64,000 bases of DNA. Source: Flaviflexus massiliensis. Its GTDB lineage: Bacteria > Actinomycetota > Actinomycetes > Actinomycetales > Actinomycetaceae. The stretch covers positions 1,136,768 through 1,200,767 of the forward strand of contig NZ_LN831058.1 of NCBI RefSeq assembly GCF_001375495.1. Reading direction: 5' to 3'. Made by a program: the position numbers and the translations under genes. Positions 54,249-63,418 of the stretch are shown here, piece after piece; positions within the stretch are counted from its first letter, which is position 1, and each line of letters starts with the position of its first letter. Under the pieces are notes generated by a model. That model worked only from the letters and a program-made list of their open reading frames with translations. It ran no database searches and was not told the DNA's origin.

Positions 54249-55432
54249 ATGAGATCGTTATCCTCGGATCCACCGGATCCATCGGCACTCAGGCACTCGA
54301 GGTCGCCCAAGAACACGAGCGGTTCGAGATCAAAGGACTGTCTGCCGGGGGAGGAAACCTCACCCTCCTTGCCGAACAGGCCGCCCGCTTCAACGTGCCA
54401 GTCGTTGCTCTTGCCGATGACACCAAGACCGATGAGCTCGCACAGGCACTGAGTGTAGCCGGTGCGAAGGCAGAGATCATTGCCGGTCCCGGTGCCTCGG
54501 AACAGCTTGCCACCCTCGTCCCAAACGGAACCGTCCTCAACGGAATCACGGGATCCATCGGGCTTCGCCCCACGCTTGCAGCGCTCCGTTCCGGTGCCAC
54601 CCTGGCTCTTGCGAACAAAGAATCGATGGTTGCTGGTGGAAGCCTCGTCAAGGATGCAATGGTGCGTCCCGGACAGCTTGTCCCCGTTGACTCCGAACAC
54701 TCCGCAATCGCCCAGGCGTTGCTCGGGGGACGCCACGAGAAGGGACTCACCTCCCCGGTTGTGACCGGCCATAGCGAAGTTTCACGCCTCATCCTCACGG
54801 CATCGGGCGGACCCTTCCGAGGGAAGACCAGGAGCGAGCTTCAGGATGTCACTGCCGAGGCCGCCCTCAAGCACCCCACGTGGGCGATGGGTCCCGTCGT
54901 GACGATCAACTCTTCGACCCTCATGAACAAGGGCCTCGAACTGATCGAGGCCTCCCTGCTCTTCGATATTGCACCGGACCGGATCGTTCCCGTCGTTCAC
55001 CCCCAGTCGGTCATTCATTCGATGGTGGAATTCATCGACGGCTCGACGCTCGCACAGGCATCGCCGCCCGACATGAAGCTCCCCATTGCCCTCGGCCTCA
55101 CCTGGCCGGAAAGATTGGTCGGGGTTGCGACCCCGTGCGCGTGGGATAGCCCCACGCAGTGGACTTTCGAACCCGTTGATCACGAGACCTTCCCGGCACT
55201 GACAATGGCCAAGGAGACACTCGAATCAGGTCCCCTCCATCCGGCAGTACTCAACGCCGCGAACGAGGTCGCGGTTGACTCGTTCCTCAAGGGCAGGATC
55301 GCGTACCTCGCGATCACGGATCTTGTTGCCAGAGTTTTGAATGAGTTTGTATCTCCCTCCGAGATCACGATCGATACCGTTGATCAGACGGAGGCGTGGG
55401 CGCGAAAGAGAGCAGGGGAACTAGCAGCGTGA
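54245..55432 (+). CDS. dxr: 1-deoxy-D-xylulose 5-phosphate reductoisomerase
   Basis: Second enzyme of the MEP isoprenoid pathway, NADPH-dependent. The nucleotide motif VILGSTGSIGTQALEVAQEH is at the N-terminus. LALANKESMVAGG, VPVDSEHSAIAQAL and LTASGGPFRG form the metal and substrate site. NSSTLMNKGLELIEASLLFD and PVVHPQSVIHSMVEFIDGS follow. Length is 395 residues. It overlaps both neighbours (ATGA and GTGA); ispG of the same pathway lies 1.4 kb downstream beyond rseP. Confidence 0.97.
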   Translation: MNEIVILGSTGSIGTQALEVAQEHERFEIKGLSAGGGNLTLLAEQAARFNVPVVALADDTKTDELAQALSVAGAKAEIIAGPGASEQLATLVPNGTVLNGITGSIGLRPTLAALRSGATLALANKESMVAGGSLVKDAMVRPGQLVPVDSEHSAIAQALLGGRHEKGLTSPVVTGHSEVSRLILTASGGPFRGKTRSELQDVTAEAALKHPTWAMGPVVTINSSTLMNKGLELIEASLLFDIAPDRIVPVVHPQSVIHSMVEFIDGSTLAQASPPDMKLPIALGLTWPERLVGVATPCAWDSPTQWTFEPVDHETFPALTMAKETLESGPLHPAVLNAANEVAVDSFLKGRIAYLAITDLVARVLNEFVSPSEITIDTVDQTEAWARKRAGELAA

Positions 55433-56724
55433 GCATCACAGGATTCCTTGTCCTGTTCGTTGGGATCATTCTTGCGATCGCGCTCCACGAACTCGGCCAC
55501 CTCATCCCCGCCAAACGCTTCGGAGTGAAAGTACCCAAGTACTTTATTGGCTTTGGGCCAACGATCTATTCCAAGACGATTCGGGGAACCGAGTACGGGA
55601 TCAGGGCAATACCGCTCGGTGGCTTCGTTACCCTTTCGGGCATGTACGCACCCTCGAAAGAGGGAACCAAGATCTACAACCGTAAAGGCCAGCTCACCCT
55701 CGCGGAAGAAGCTCGCCAGGTCTCCACCGCACAGATTGAACCGGGCGAAGAAGAACATGCCTTCTACAAACTGTCGGCTCCCAAAAAGCTTGGGGTCATG
55801 TTCGGTGGCCCCTTCGTCAACCTCCTCATCGCCATCGTCCTCTCCATCGTCCTCCTGGTCGGGATTGGCGCCCCCGCCATGCTCGCCCAGGTCGGTACCG
55901 TCTCCGAATGTGTGAGCGCGACCGAATGCACAGATGAGGACCCGAGGGGGCCTGCAGCCGAGGCAGGGCTCCAACCCGGCGACGTGATCGTGTCCTGGGG
56001 CGGAGTCGAAGTGGACGACTGGAACGACGTTCAACAAACCATCGCCGGGGGAGAAGCAGCCCCCACGACCGTGGAGATTGTGCGCGATGGGGAGGCGATG
56101 ACCGTGACGGTCACTCCTGTCATGCAGGAGCGTCCCATGATCGATGTCAACGGGAACCCGATCACCGAGAACGGTCAGCAACTTACTCACACCGTGCCCT
56201 TCGTTGGTATCTCTCCTGCAGTCGGTCTGGAACAGCAGTCTCTCGCGGAGGTGCCTGGTTATATCAGCAATATGCTGTGGCAGACCGGGGGAGTGATTAT
56301 TCGTCTTCCGCAGCAGCTGTGGAACCTCACCTACGACTTCGTGAGCGGCGAGGAGCGCGACCAGACCGGCATCGTCGGTATCATCGGAGTCGCCCAAGTG
56401 GCTGGGCAGATCACCGGATCCGATATTGAAGGCTATTCTGGGGTGGAGAAGTCCGCGGACCTCATCAACCTCCTGATCGCCCTCAATATCTCGCTGTTCG
56501 CCTTCAATATGCTGCCGCTCCTGCCGCTCGACGGTGGGCATATTGCGGGAGCCCTTTACGAGGGGGCAAGGCGCCAGTGGGCAAAGCTCCGAGGCAAACC
56601 AGACCCGGGACCTGCCGATACGGCACGGCTTATGCCGCTCAGCTACGGGGTTGCCATGGCTTTCGTGCTCATGACAGTCATCCTCATTGTTGTCGACATT
56701 GCGAATCCGATTACGATTCTCTAG
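55429..56724 (+). CDS. rseP: Site-2 protease RseP/Rip1-type
   Basis: Intramembrane zinc metalloprotease that cleaves anti-sigma factors and other membrane substrates. The product of 431 residues carries the active-site HELGH in LAIALHELGHLIPAKRFGVK, a PDZ domain around residues 175-240 (AAEAGLQPGDVIVSWGGVEV) and the C-terminal metal-site segment FNMLPLLPLDGGHIAGALYE. GTG 55429, in a GTGA overlap with dxr and preceded by AGGGGAA, is preferred to GTG 55396. The dxr-rseP-ispG order is conserved in Actinobacteria. Confidence 0.95.
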   Translation: MSITGFLVLFVGIILAIALHELGHLIPAKRFGVKVPKYFIGFGPTIYSKTIRGTEYGIRAIPLGGFVTLSGMYAPSKEGTKIYNRKGQLTLAEEARQVSTAQIEPGEEEHAFYKLSAPKKLGVMFGGPFVNLLIAIVLSIVLLVGIGAPAMLAQVGTVSECVSATECTDEDPRGPAAEAGLQPGDVIVSWGGVEVDDWNDVQQTIAGGEAAPTTVEIVRDGEAMTVTVTPVMQERPMIDVNGNPITENGQQLTHTVPFVGISPAVGLEQQSLAEVPGYISNMLWQTGGVIIRLPQQLWNLTYDFVSGEERDQTGIVGIIGVAQVAGQITGSDIEGYSGVEKSADLINLLIALNISLFAFNMLPLLPLDGGHIAGALYEGARRQWAKLRGKPDPGPADTARLMPLSYGVAMAFVLMTVILIVVDIANPITIL

Positions 56725-56808
56725 CGGTTGACGACAGGACTGGATCGCGCAAGTTGGTAGCTTGTGCTCGCGAGTTAGAGATACCCAACACAATCCGTTC
56801 TGCAGTGC

Positions 56809-56814
56809 CATAAT
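56809..56814 (+). promoter_or_regulatory. Candidate -10 box of ispG
   Basis: CATAAT lies 7 bases before GTG 56822, with no ribosome-binding site, so ispG may be leaderless. A separate promoter fits the 97-bp gap behind rseP. Confidence 0.45.
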
Positions 56815-56821
56815 GGGATGC

Positions 56822-57982
56822 GTGAGTGAACCAATTTCGCTGGGAATGCCAAAGATCCATGAAGAGCCTGCCGTGCTCTCTCCACGGAAGAAGACCCGCA
56901 AGATCAAAGTCGGGGATGTTTACGTGGGTGGGGATGCTCCCATTTCTGTGCAGTCGATGACGACGACAAAGACCCACGACATTGGTGCCACACTCCAGCA
57001 GATCGCTGAACTCACCGCTGCGGGATGCGATATTGTGCGGGTCGCGTGCCCGACCGATAAGGATGCTGACGCACTCAAAGTTATCGCTCAGCAGTCCACG
57101 ATCCCCGTGGTTGCCGATATTCATTTCCAGCCCCGCTACGTGTTTGCTGCTATCGATGCCGGCATGGGAGTGCGGGTGAACCCGGGAAATATCAAGAAGT
57201 TTGATGACCAGATCCCCGAGATCGCTAAGGCAGCAAACCTGAACGGGACAGCCATGCGCATCGGCGTCAACGCCGGCTCGCTCGATCCCAGGCTCTTGAA
57301 GAAGTACGGCAAAGCAACTCCTGAGGCAATGGTCGAGTCCGCTGTGAATGAAGCTCTGCTCTTTGAGGAAGCGGGATTCCACGACTTTGCCATTTCCGTA
57401 AAGCACCACGACCCGGTGGTCATGGTGCGGGCCTATGAACTCCTTTCGGAGGCGGGGGACTGGCCCCTCCACCTTGGAGTCACCGAGGCTGGCCCTGCCT
57501 TCCAGGGCACAATCAAGTCTTCCGTTGCCTTTGGTGCCCTTCTTGCTCAGGGCATTGGTGACACGATCCGAGTGTCGCTGTCCGCCCCTCCGGTGGAGGA
57601 GATCAAGGTGGGGGAGCAGATTCTGCGTTCCCTCGGACTTCGACCAAAGCAGCTCGAGATCGTCTCCTGCCCCTCCTGCGGTCGCGCTCAGGTCGACGTT
57701 TACACCCTCGCTGAGAAGGTAACAGAGGGACTCAAGGACGTAACCTTCCCGCTTCGCGTGGCTGTCATGGGTTGCGTTGTCAACGGCCCCGGTGAAGCCC
57801 GTGAAGCAGACCTTGGTGTTGCCTCAGGTAATGGCAAGGGCCAGATCTTTGTTCAGGGTAAAGTCGTGGAGACCGTTCCTGAAGATGAGATCGTGGATGC
57901 ACTGATCTCTCGCGCCCGCATTGTCGCCGAGGAGCTGGGGCTGGAATCGGCTGAGGGTGTTAGCCCGGACGTCATTGTCTGA
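56822..57982 (+). CDS. ispG: 4-hydroxy-3-methylbut-2-enyl-diphosphate synthase
   Basis: Iron-sulfur enzyme of the MEP pathway. The TIM barrel begins [20 protein letters not shown] and includes [19 protein letters not shown] and [14 protein letters not shown]. The C-terminal cluster-binding domain has [20 protein letters not shown] and [20 protein letters not shown], three cysteines plus the conserved Glu region. GTG 56822 gives 386 residues; ATG 56813 and the open frame from 56762 are alternatives, but they overlap the -10-like box. It shares its last base with the next ATG. Confidence 0.96.
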   Translation: MSEPISLGMPKIHEEPAVLSPRKKTRKIKVGDVYVGGDAPISVQSMTTTKTHDIGATLQQIAELTAAGCDIVRVACPTDKDADALKVIAQQSTIPVVADIHFQPRYVFAAIDAGMGVRVNPGNIKKFDDQIPEIAKAANLNGTAMRIGVNAGSLDPRLLKKYGKATPEAMVESAVNEALLFEEAGFHDFAISVKHHDPVVMVRAYELLSEAGDWPLHLGVTEAGPAFQGTIKSSVAFGALLAQGIGDTIRVSLSAPPVEEIKVGEQILRSLGLRPKQLEIVSCPSCGRAQVDVYTLAEKVTEGLKDVTFPLRVAVMGCVVNGPGEAREADLGVASGNGKGQIFVQGKVVETVPEDEIVDALISRARIVAEELGLESAEGVSPDVIV

Positions 57983-58830
57983 TGCTGTGGGGATCATCCG
58001 GCCGTAAGGTTACGAGGCTCTCGGGCCGCTATCGGAGTGCAGTTCTCCAGCATCTAGCCCAAGACCCCGTGGCATCCGTCTTGGCAGCGGTTCACGTCGA
58101 TAGCCTGGGACTAGGATCGTCCCGCATGCTCGGCATTGTGGAACGTGGCGAGCTCCAGAACACCGTCTGGTACGGAGCAAACATGGTGCCGGTGGGAACC
58201 AACCATGCTGACCGGCTCCTGTATGCGGACTTTGCTTTGAACAGACCAAGGGAATGCTCCTCCATTGTCGGCAACGCCGACGAGGTGCTGGATCTGTGGG
58301 AGATGCTCAGGGACTACTGGAGCGCAGACGAAGTTGAGGTACGTGCCAGTCAGCCCTCGCTCGTCGCCGGGGAACTCAAAGTCCAGGCAGATCCATCTGT
58401 GCGTCCCGCACGGATCGAGGATGCTCCGATCGTGGCACCGGCAGCTGTCGCCATGTTCACCGAGGAGGTCGGTTACGACCCAACTGCTTACGGCCCAGGA
58501 TATCTTTCTCGCGTGTACGAGCTGTGCCGTATGGGACACAGCCTCATCCGGACAGGAATTGGTCCGGATGGGAACGAAAGGGTTGAGTTTAAGGCCGATA
58601 TTGGTGCTCTCTACAACGGTGTGGCACAAATTCAAGGAGTGTGGACGGCTCCGGACCTGAGAGGAACGGGGATTGCGACGGGTGCCATGGCTGCCGTCGT
58701 GGAGCACGTGCGCACAAACATTGCTCCCACCGTTTCCCTCTACGTCAATTCCTACAACCATGCCGCCCTCAAAGTCTACGACCGCGTCGGCTTCCACCAG
58801 GTTGGCGAGTTCGCCACGGTCCTCCTATAA
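57982..58830 (+). CDS. DUF4081-GNAT acetyltransferase
   Basis: A 282-residue protein with an N-terminal DUF4081 domain (about 15-130, including LGSSRMLGIVERGELQNTVW and WYGANMVPVG) and a C-terminal GNAT domain. The acetyl-CoA loop is VWTAPDLRGTGIATGAMAAV, and VSLYVNSYNHAALKVYDRVG is the final GNAT motif. The same two-domain protein follows ispG in mycobacteria and relatives. The substrate is unknown to me. It overlaps the ispG stop by one base, so co-expression with ispG is expected. Confidence 0.88.
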   Translation: MLWGSSGRKVTRLSGRYRSAVLQHLAQDPVASVLAAVHVDSLGLGSSRMLGIVERGELQNTVWYGANMVPVGTNHADRLLYADFALNRPRECSSIVGNADEVLDLWEMLRDYWSADEVEVRASQPSLVAGELKVQADPSVRPARIEDAPIVAPAAVAMFTEEVGYDPTAYGPGYLSRVYELCRMGHSLIRTGIGPDGNERVEFKADIGALYNGVAQIQGVWTAPDLRGTGIATGAMAAVVEHVRTNIAPTVSLYVNSYNHAALKVYDRVGFHQVGEFATVLL

Positions 58831-59028
58831 AGATCTGCACACGTTTGGTCTAGCGGACTGGTAGCTAGTTTTGCGAGCAATGGCTCTGTGAGCAGCAGGG
58901 AACTAAGTGTCAACCTGGGCTGCGTGGACCTGTCTTCGAATTGAGGCCTGCTTTCGAGGATGGAAATGAGATCGGCGACCTGCCAGTGAATACATTATTG
59001 GTGGGAAACGATAGCGGTCATGATTCGG

Positions 59029-59034
59029 TATGCT
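59029..59034 (+). promoter_or_regulatory. Candidate -10 box of proS
   Basis: TATGCT lies 6 bases before the in-frame GTG at 59041 and after the first in-frame ATG (59020), so it argues for a leaderless start at 59041. Confidence 0.5.
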
Positions 59035-59040
59035 AGATGG

Positions 59041-60849
59041 GTGCTGAAAATGTCGAATCTCTTTGTCCGTACCCTGCGTGAAAACCCGGCAGATGCCGAG
59101 GTGCCCTCGCATCAGCTTCTCGTGCGCGCCGGCTACATTCGCCGCGCCGCCCCCGGCATCTACTCCTGGCTCCCACTGGGACTCAAGGTGCTCCGCAAGG
59201 TGGAACGGATTGTGCGGGAGGAAATGGATGCCTCCGGTGCACAGGAAGTGCACTTTCCTGCGCTCCTGCCCCGTGAACCCTACGAGGCAACCAACCGATG
59301 GGCAGAATACGGTCCCAACCTGTTTAGGTTGAAGGACCGCAGGGAAAACGACTACCTGTTGGCACCGACTCATGAAGAGATGTTCACCCTTCTGGTGAAG
59401 GACCTGTACTCCTCGTATAAGGACCTACCGGTCAACCTCTACCAGATCCAGACGAAGTACCGTGACGAGGCACGTCCACGCGCGGGTCTGATCCGTGGCC
59501 GCGAATTCATCATGAAGGACGCCTACTCGTTTGATGTTCGTGACGATGGGCTGGATATCCAGTACCAGACGATGAGGGACACGTACGAGAAGATCTTCAC
59601 CCGTCTCGGACTCGACTACGTCATCTGCTCCGCAGTATCAGGAGCCATGGGTGGCTCCAAGTCCGAAGAGTTCCTGCACCCCACCTCAATCGGTGAGGAC
59701 ACCTTTGTACGCTCACCGGGCGGCTATGCCGCGAACGCCGAGGCAGTCACCACACCTCCCGCTGAGGATGTCGATTACTCCGACGTGCCCGAAGCAGCGG
59801 TCTACGACACCCCGGGCTCGACCACGATCGAGGCTCTCTTGGAGGCCGCGAACGGACTGAACCTGAGGGATACCTCGTGGGAGGCATCCGAGACCCTGAA
59901 GAACGTCGTCGTTACCCTCACTCAGCCCACTGGTGAACGCGAAGTCGTCGTTATTGGTCTGCCCGGTGATCGCGATGTCGACCTGAAGCGAGTCGAGGCA
60001 GCCCTCGCACCCGCCGAAGTTGAGGTCGCAGGCCCCGAGGATCTGAAGAATCATCCGGAGCTGGTTCCCGGCTACATCGGCCCCACCGTCATCGGACCCA
60101 ACTCGGACAAGCGAGTGACCGACGAAGACGGCAACATCTCCGGTTCAGTTCGCTACCTCCTCGACCCGAGGATCGCACGCGGTTCAGCCTGGGTGACCGG
60201 AGCTAACGCTGAGGGCAAACACGTCTTCAACCTCGTCTACGGACGCGACTTTGAAGCAGACGGAACCATTGAGGCCGTCGAGATCCGCGAAGGCGACCTT
60301 GCCCCAGATGGCTCCGGAGCACTCGAACTCGCCCGCGGTATCGAAATTGGACACATCTTCCAGCTTGGTCGCAAGTACGCGGAAGCTCTCGACCTCAAGG
60401 TTCTTGACGAGAATGGCAAGTCCCAGGTTGTCACCATGGGCTCGTACGGGCTTGGAATATCAAGGGCGCTGGCTGCGCTCGCGGAAAAGAACCACGACGA
60501 TCTCGGATTGATCTGGCCGATCAACATCGCACCCGCCCACGTTCACGTTCTCGCCACGGGCAAGGGAGATGAGCTTTTCGATAAGGCCGAAGAACTGAGC
60601 TCCGCCCTCACCAAGGCCGGATTCGACGTTATTTACGACGATCGTCCGAAGGTCTCGGCCGGCGTGAAGTTCAAGGACTACGAGCTCCTCGGTGTCCCGT
60701 ACGGACTCGTGGTGGGCCGCGGACTTGCCGACGGCAAGGTCGAAATCCGTAACCGCGCGACCGGTGAATCAACTGAGGTCAGTGTTGATGAAGCTGTCGC
60801 ACAGCTCTCTGACATCCTCAATAAGGATCTAGCTGATCACGGAGAGTAA
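59041..60849 (+). CDS. proS: Prolyl-tRNA synthetase, bacterial type
   Basis: Class II aminoacyl-tRNA synthetase charging tRNA-Pro. Motif 1 region is [20 protein letters not shown] and motif 2 is [20 protein letters not shown]. An editing (INS) domain spans about residues 220-400, with [13 protein letters not shown] ahead of it. Motif 3 is [20 protein letters not shown], and an anticodon-binding domain ends the protein ([20 protein letters not shown]). GTG 59041 gives 602 residues; ATG 59050 ([13 protein letters not shown]) is equally family-like, and ATG 59020 lies upstream of the likely -10 box. Confidence 0.96.
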   Translation: MLKMSNLFVRTLRENPADAEVPSHQLLVRAGYIRRAAPGIYSWLPLGLKVLRKVERIVREEMDASGAQEVHFPALLPREPYEATNRWAEYGPNLFRLKDRRENDYLLAPTHEEMFTLLVKDLYSSYKDLPVNLYQIQTKYRDEARPRAGLIRGREFIMKDAYSFDVRDDGLDIQYQTMRDTYEKIFTRLGLDYVICSAVSGAMGGSKSEEFLHPTSIGEDTFVRSPGGYAANAEAVTTPPAEDVDYSDVPEAAVYDTPGSTTIEALLEAANGLNLRDTSWEASETLKNVVVTLTQPTGEREVVVIGLPGDRDVDLKRVEAALAPAEVEVAGPEDLKNHPELVPGYIGPTVIGPNSDKRVTDEDGNISGSVRYLLDPRIARGSAWVTGANAEGKHVFNLVYGRDFEADGTIEAVEIREGDLAPDGSGALELARGIEIGHIFQLGRKYAEALDLKVLDENGKSQVVTMGSYGLGISRALAALAEKNHDDLGLIWPINIAPAHVHVLATGKGDELFDKAEELSSALTKAGFDVIYDDRPKVSAGVKFKDYELLGVPYGLVVGRGLADGKVEIRNRATGESTEVSVDEAVAQLSDILNKDLADHGE

Positions 60850-60869
60850 TCTTCACGTCTGACTGATGG

Positions 60870-60906
60870 GTGTGGGGTTGTGTCCGATTAGGACGCAGCC
60901 CCACAC
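60870..60906 (+). terminator. Terminator after proS
   Basis: A 16-bp stem (60870-60885 with 60891-60906) pairs GTGTGGGG with CCCCACAC and continues through two G-T pairs to TCC/GGA, with a GATTA loop. It is followed by CTCTTTGTTCTTCC. The sequence from 60907 to 61096 holds nothing I can support. Confidence 0.88.
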
Positions 60907-61096
60907 CTCTTTGTTCTTCCAGAAATGTGGAGTAAATAGTGTCTGGAGAGAAGTTTCAAGGACTGAGCGGACCTCTTCTATGAGGCCGGAAACTTCCATC
61001 AAACGCAGATCTGCGATCTTGGGACTATCTGGAAGACTGCGTACTCGAATCTGCGTTCAATGGATTATCAGTCCATGGGACGCGGGGATTCGTGAG

Positions 61097-61768
61097 CTAT
61101 TTGAAAGTCTGCATGAGTGACGGAATCTTGGTCACATGCCGCTTCAAAGCATCGAGGGCAACGTCGAGCTCCCCGTTGTTGATAGCTTCCACGATTTCGA
61201 CATGCTCAGCGTGAATTGTGGCGAGTCGATCGGGCGCTGTCGAAATGGTGCGGACTGCGAGACGCACCTGCTGCGGACGGAGGCTGTTATAGAGTCCCGA
61301 CAGAACCTCATTGCCTGCCTGCGCAACGATGAGTGCGTGAATTTCTTGGTCCAATTGAGCGGACTTGTTCCACTCGCGTGCGAGTCCCGCACTGTGGTGA
61401 GTTTGGACGAGAGACATCGCTGATGGGGGGAGTTGTTTGCCCTGGGAAATGATCTCAGAAGCCGCGTGAGATTCAATGACAAGCCGAGTTGCGTACACTT
61501 CTTCGAGTTCGCGGGCGCTAATGACGTGAACCTGTGCTCCACGGCGGGGCAGGATCTCGATGTAGCGCTCTGCTTGGAGCTTGTGCAACGCCTCCCGCAC
61601 GGGTGTGCGCGAGGTGCCAACCTCATGGGACAGGTCGACTTCATCGAGGAAGTCACCTTCTTGGAACACTCCGGTCAGGATTGCGTCACGAATCCATTCG
61701 TAGGCTCGATCACTCGCTGAAACCCGCCGAGGTCCCCGGGCTGGTGCGGTTTCGCTTAGCTGATCCAT
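61097..61768 (-). CDS. GntR-family regulator, FCD (FadR-type) subfamily
   Basis: A 223-residue transcription factor, probably a repressor that responds to an organic acid. The N-terminal winged helix has ASDRAYEWIRDAILTGVFQE, LSHEVGTSRTPVREALHKLQ (recognition helix) and ILPRRGAQVHVISARELEEV. The C-terminal FCD helical domain shows ATRLVIESHAASEI, DQEIHALIVAQAGNEVL and IHAEHVEIVEAINNGELDVA, with the metal-binding Asp and His positions present. ATG 61768 is used; a GTG at 61786 would add six residues. It is divergent from the aldolase gene, with an operator-like palindrome between them. Confidence 0.9.
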   Translation of the reverse strand: MDQLSETAPARGPRRVSASDRAYEWIRDAILTGVFQEGDFLDEVDLSHEVGTSRTPVREALHKLQAERYIEILPRRGAQVHVISARELEEVYATRLVIESHAASEIISQGKQLPPSAMSLVQTHHSAGLAREWNKSAQLDQEIHALIVAQAGNEVLSGLYNSLRPQQVRLAVRTISTAPDRLATIHAEHVEIVEAINNGELDVALDALKRHVTKIPSLMQTFK

Positions 61769-61809
61769 GGGGACAGCATACTCCACGGGATGGACATTGA
61801 ATACATCTC

Positions 61810-61819
61810 ATGTATACAT
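61810..61819. promoter_or_regulatory. GntR-type operator palindrome
   Basis: ATGTATACAT is a perfect 10-bp palindrome carrying the GTATAC core typical of FadR/FCD-subfamily operators. It overlaps a second inverted repeat, ATACAT-CTC-ATGTAT (61801-61815). A -10-like TACACT (61826-61831) lies 7 bases beyond it toward the aldolase gene. The regulator encoded next door is the obvious candidate to bind. Confidence 0.72.
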
Positions 61820-61874
61820 TACGTCTACACTGTGTGAGTCGGGCAACGCTGTCCGGCCCTATGGAAGGAGAGCA

Positions 61875-62621
61875 ATGACGTTTCCTGCATTGAGCGTATG
61901 GTTAACGGAACCATCAACGGCCGCAGTAGAGATGGCAAAGCTAGCCGGTTACGACACCGTCGTTCTCGATGTTGAGCACGGACTGTTTGATCTGGCGGCA
62001 CTGGACTGGCTGGTCCCCGGCATTCGAGCCCGGGGCATGGACGTGATCGTCAAGGTCCTGGGACCCGAGCGTGGCCCCATCCAGCAGGCCCTCGACTTTG
62101 GTGCGAATGCGGTTGCTATTCCCCACATCGAGTCAGTCGAGCACGCACGAACGGTTTGTGGTTACGCAAAGTTCCCGCCGCTCGGCGACCGTAGCTTCGC
62201 CGGTGGTCGCACCTCGAACTACCGGGGATTCACTGACGAATGGGTGACGGCTCAGGATACCGAAACCAAGTGCTACGCCATGATTGAGGATGCTTCTGCC
62301 TTTGAGCAGGTTGACGGAATCCTCGAGCTTGACGTCGTTGACGGAATCTTTGTTGGCCCCTCCGACCTGAGCCTCCGCGTTGATCGCGGCGCCTACAGCG
62401 TGACCGAAGCGGATCTCGCAGATATCCGTCATCTCGCACATGCCGCAAAGAAGGCAAACAAGCCTTGGATCTTGCCGGCATGGAGCGAAGCAGAACAGAA
62501 ACTCGCCTACGTAGAAGGCGCATCCACCATTGTTCTCGCCATGCAGTACGGCGCGATTCTCAATGGATTTACCCAGACACTGAACAATTTCCACACCATG
62601 ACGAAACGGAAGAACTCATGA
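61875..62621 (+). CDS. HpcH/HpaI-family aldolase
   Basis: Metal-dependent class II pyruvate-type aldolase or lyase acting on 2-keto-3-deoxy or 4-hydroxy-2-oxo acids. Signature segments in the 248-residue product are YDTVVLDVEHGLFDLAALDW, DFGANAVAIPHIESVEHART and VDGIFVGPSDLSLRVDRGAY. The pattern LDxEHG, PHIES, GPxDLS matches the family active site with Glu and Asp metal ligands. ATG 61875 has AAGGAG at 61865-61870. It overlaps the next gene by 4 bp. The exact substrate cannot be read from sequence. Confidence 0.9.
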   Translation: MTFPALSVWLTEPSTAAVEMAKLAGYDTVVLDVEHGLFDLAALDWLVPGIRARGMDVIVKVLGPERGPIQQALDFGANAVAIPHIESVEHARTVCGYAKFPPLGDRSFAGGRTSNYRGFTDEWVTAQDTETKCYAMIEDASAFEQVDGILELDVVDGIFVGPSDLSLRVDRGAYSVTEADLADIRHLAHAAKKANKPWILPAWSEAEQKLAYVEGASTIVLAMQYGAILNGFTQTLNNFHTMTKRKNS

Positions 62622-63418
62622 CTTTGAAAGCCGCTGTACTCCAATACAGCCCCTCCGACGATAAGGCCGCGAACCTCGAGCTCATTGAAAAGCTCGTGCG
62701 TGAAGCAGCGGGCGATGGCGTTCGACTTGCAGTCCTGCCCGAATACGCAATCTTCACCGTGGCAACCATGGATATGCGATTCGTCGAAAGTGCAGAAACG
62801 CTTGATGGTCCCGCGGTCTCGCTTCTGAAGAGCCTGTCCGCTGAACTTGGCATCGCCCTTGTCGCTGGCATTAACGAGGTTGCGAACGAGACCCACGTGT
62901 ACAACACCCTCGTCGGAATCGATGAAGGCGAAGTGAAGGCAACCTACCGTAAGGTCCACCTGTACGACGCATTTGGATATAAGGAATCAGACCGCGTGCT
63001 CGCTGCCGATCCCGGTAACGGTGACGTATTCAAGGTCGATGGATTCACGGTTGGAATGCAGACCTGCTACGACCTGCGCTTCCCCGAGACTTCGCGCGCA
63101 CTGATTGATACTGGTGCTGACGTCCTTGCACTGCCCGCCGAATGGGTGCCTGGACCGCTGAAGGAATACCACTGGAATACCCTCATCCGGGCCCGCGCAA
63201 TCGAAAACACGGTCTACGTGCTCGCAGCCGACCAGTGCGCCCCGCACGGTGCAGGTCAGTCTGCGATCCTCGACCCCATGGGTATTGCACTCGCCCAGGT
63301 TGGTGAGATCCAGGGAATCGGTTCTGCCACGCTCACACAGGAGCGCCTCGCAGCGGTTCGGAAGACCAACCCCGCTCTCAGCCTGCGCCGTTACAAAGTT
63401 GAGGTCGTTGATGGCTAG
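62618..63418 (+). CDS. Carbon-nitrogen hydrolase (nitrilase superfamily amidase)
   Basis: A 266-residue amidase fold with the Glu-Lys-Cys triad: Glu in RLAVLPEYAIFTV, Lys in YRKVHLYDAFGYKE and Cys in GMQTCYDLRFPETSRAL. The closest-looking subgroup is that of omega-amidase and deaminated-glutathione amidase type proteins, but substrate class is uncertain. ATGA overlap with the aldolase gene and overlap with the following transporter gene make one operon. A plausible role is release of ammonia from an imported amide to give the keto acid used by the aldolase; that is inference. Confidence 0.88.
   Translation: MTLKAAVLQYSPSDDKAANLELIEKLVREAAGDGVRLAVLPEYAIFTVATMDMRFVESAETLDGPAVSLLKSLSAELGIALVAGINEVANETHVYNTLVGIDEGEVKATYRKVHLYDAFGYKESDRVLAADPGNGDVFKVDGFTVGMQTCYDLRFPETSRALIDTGADVLALPAEWVPGPLKEYHWNTLIRARAIENTVYVLAADQCAPHGAGQSAILDPMGIALAQVGEIQGIGSATLTQERLAAVRKTNPALSLRRYKVEVVDG

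Noticed and set aside
55384-56907. 507-residue open frame on the minus strand
   Set aside because: It lies opposite rseP, is rich in His/Asp/Arg from reverse-complement codon bias and has no recognisable motif. The plus-strand protein has full family signatures.
58843-58880. tRNA-like D-arm (TAGC-GGACTGGTA-GCTA) behind the DUF4081-GNAT gene
   Set aside because: No matching acceptor stem, anticodon stem or T-arm follows within tRNA length.
60866-61120. 84-residue plus-strand frame behind proS
   Set aside because: It starts inside the proS terminator hairpin, lacks a ribosome-binding site and overlaps the 3' end of the GntR gene.
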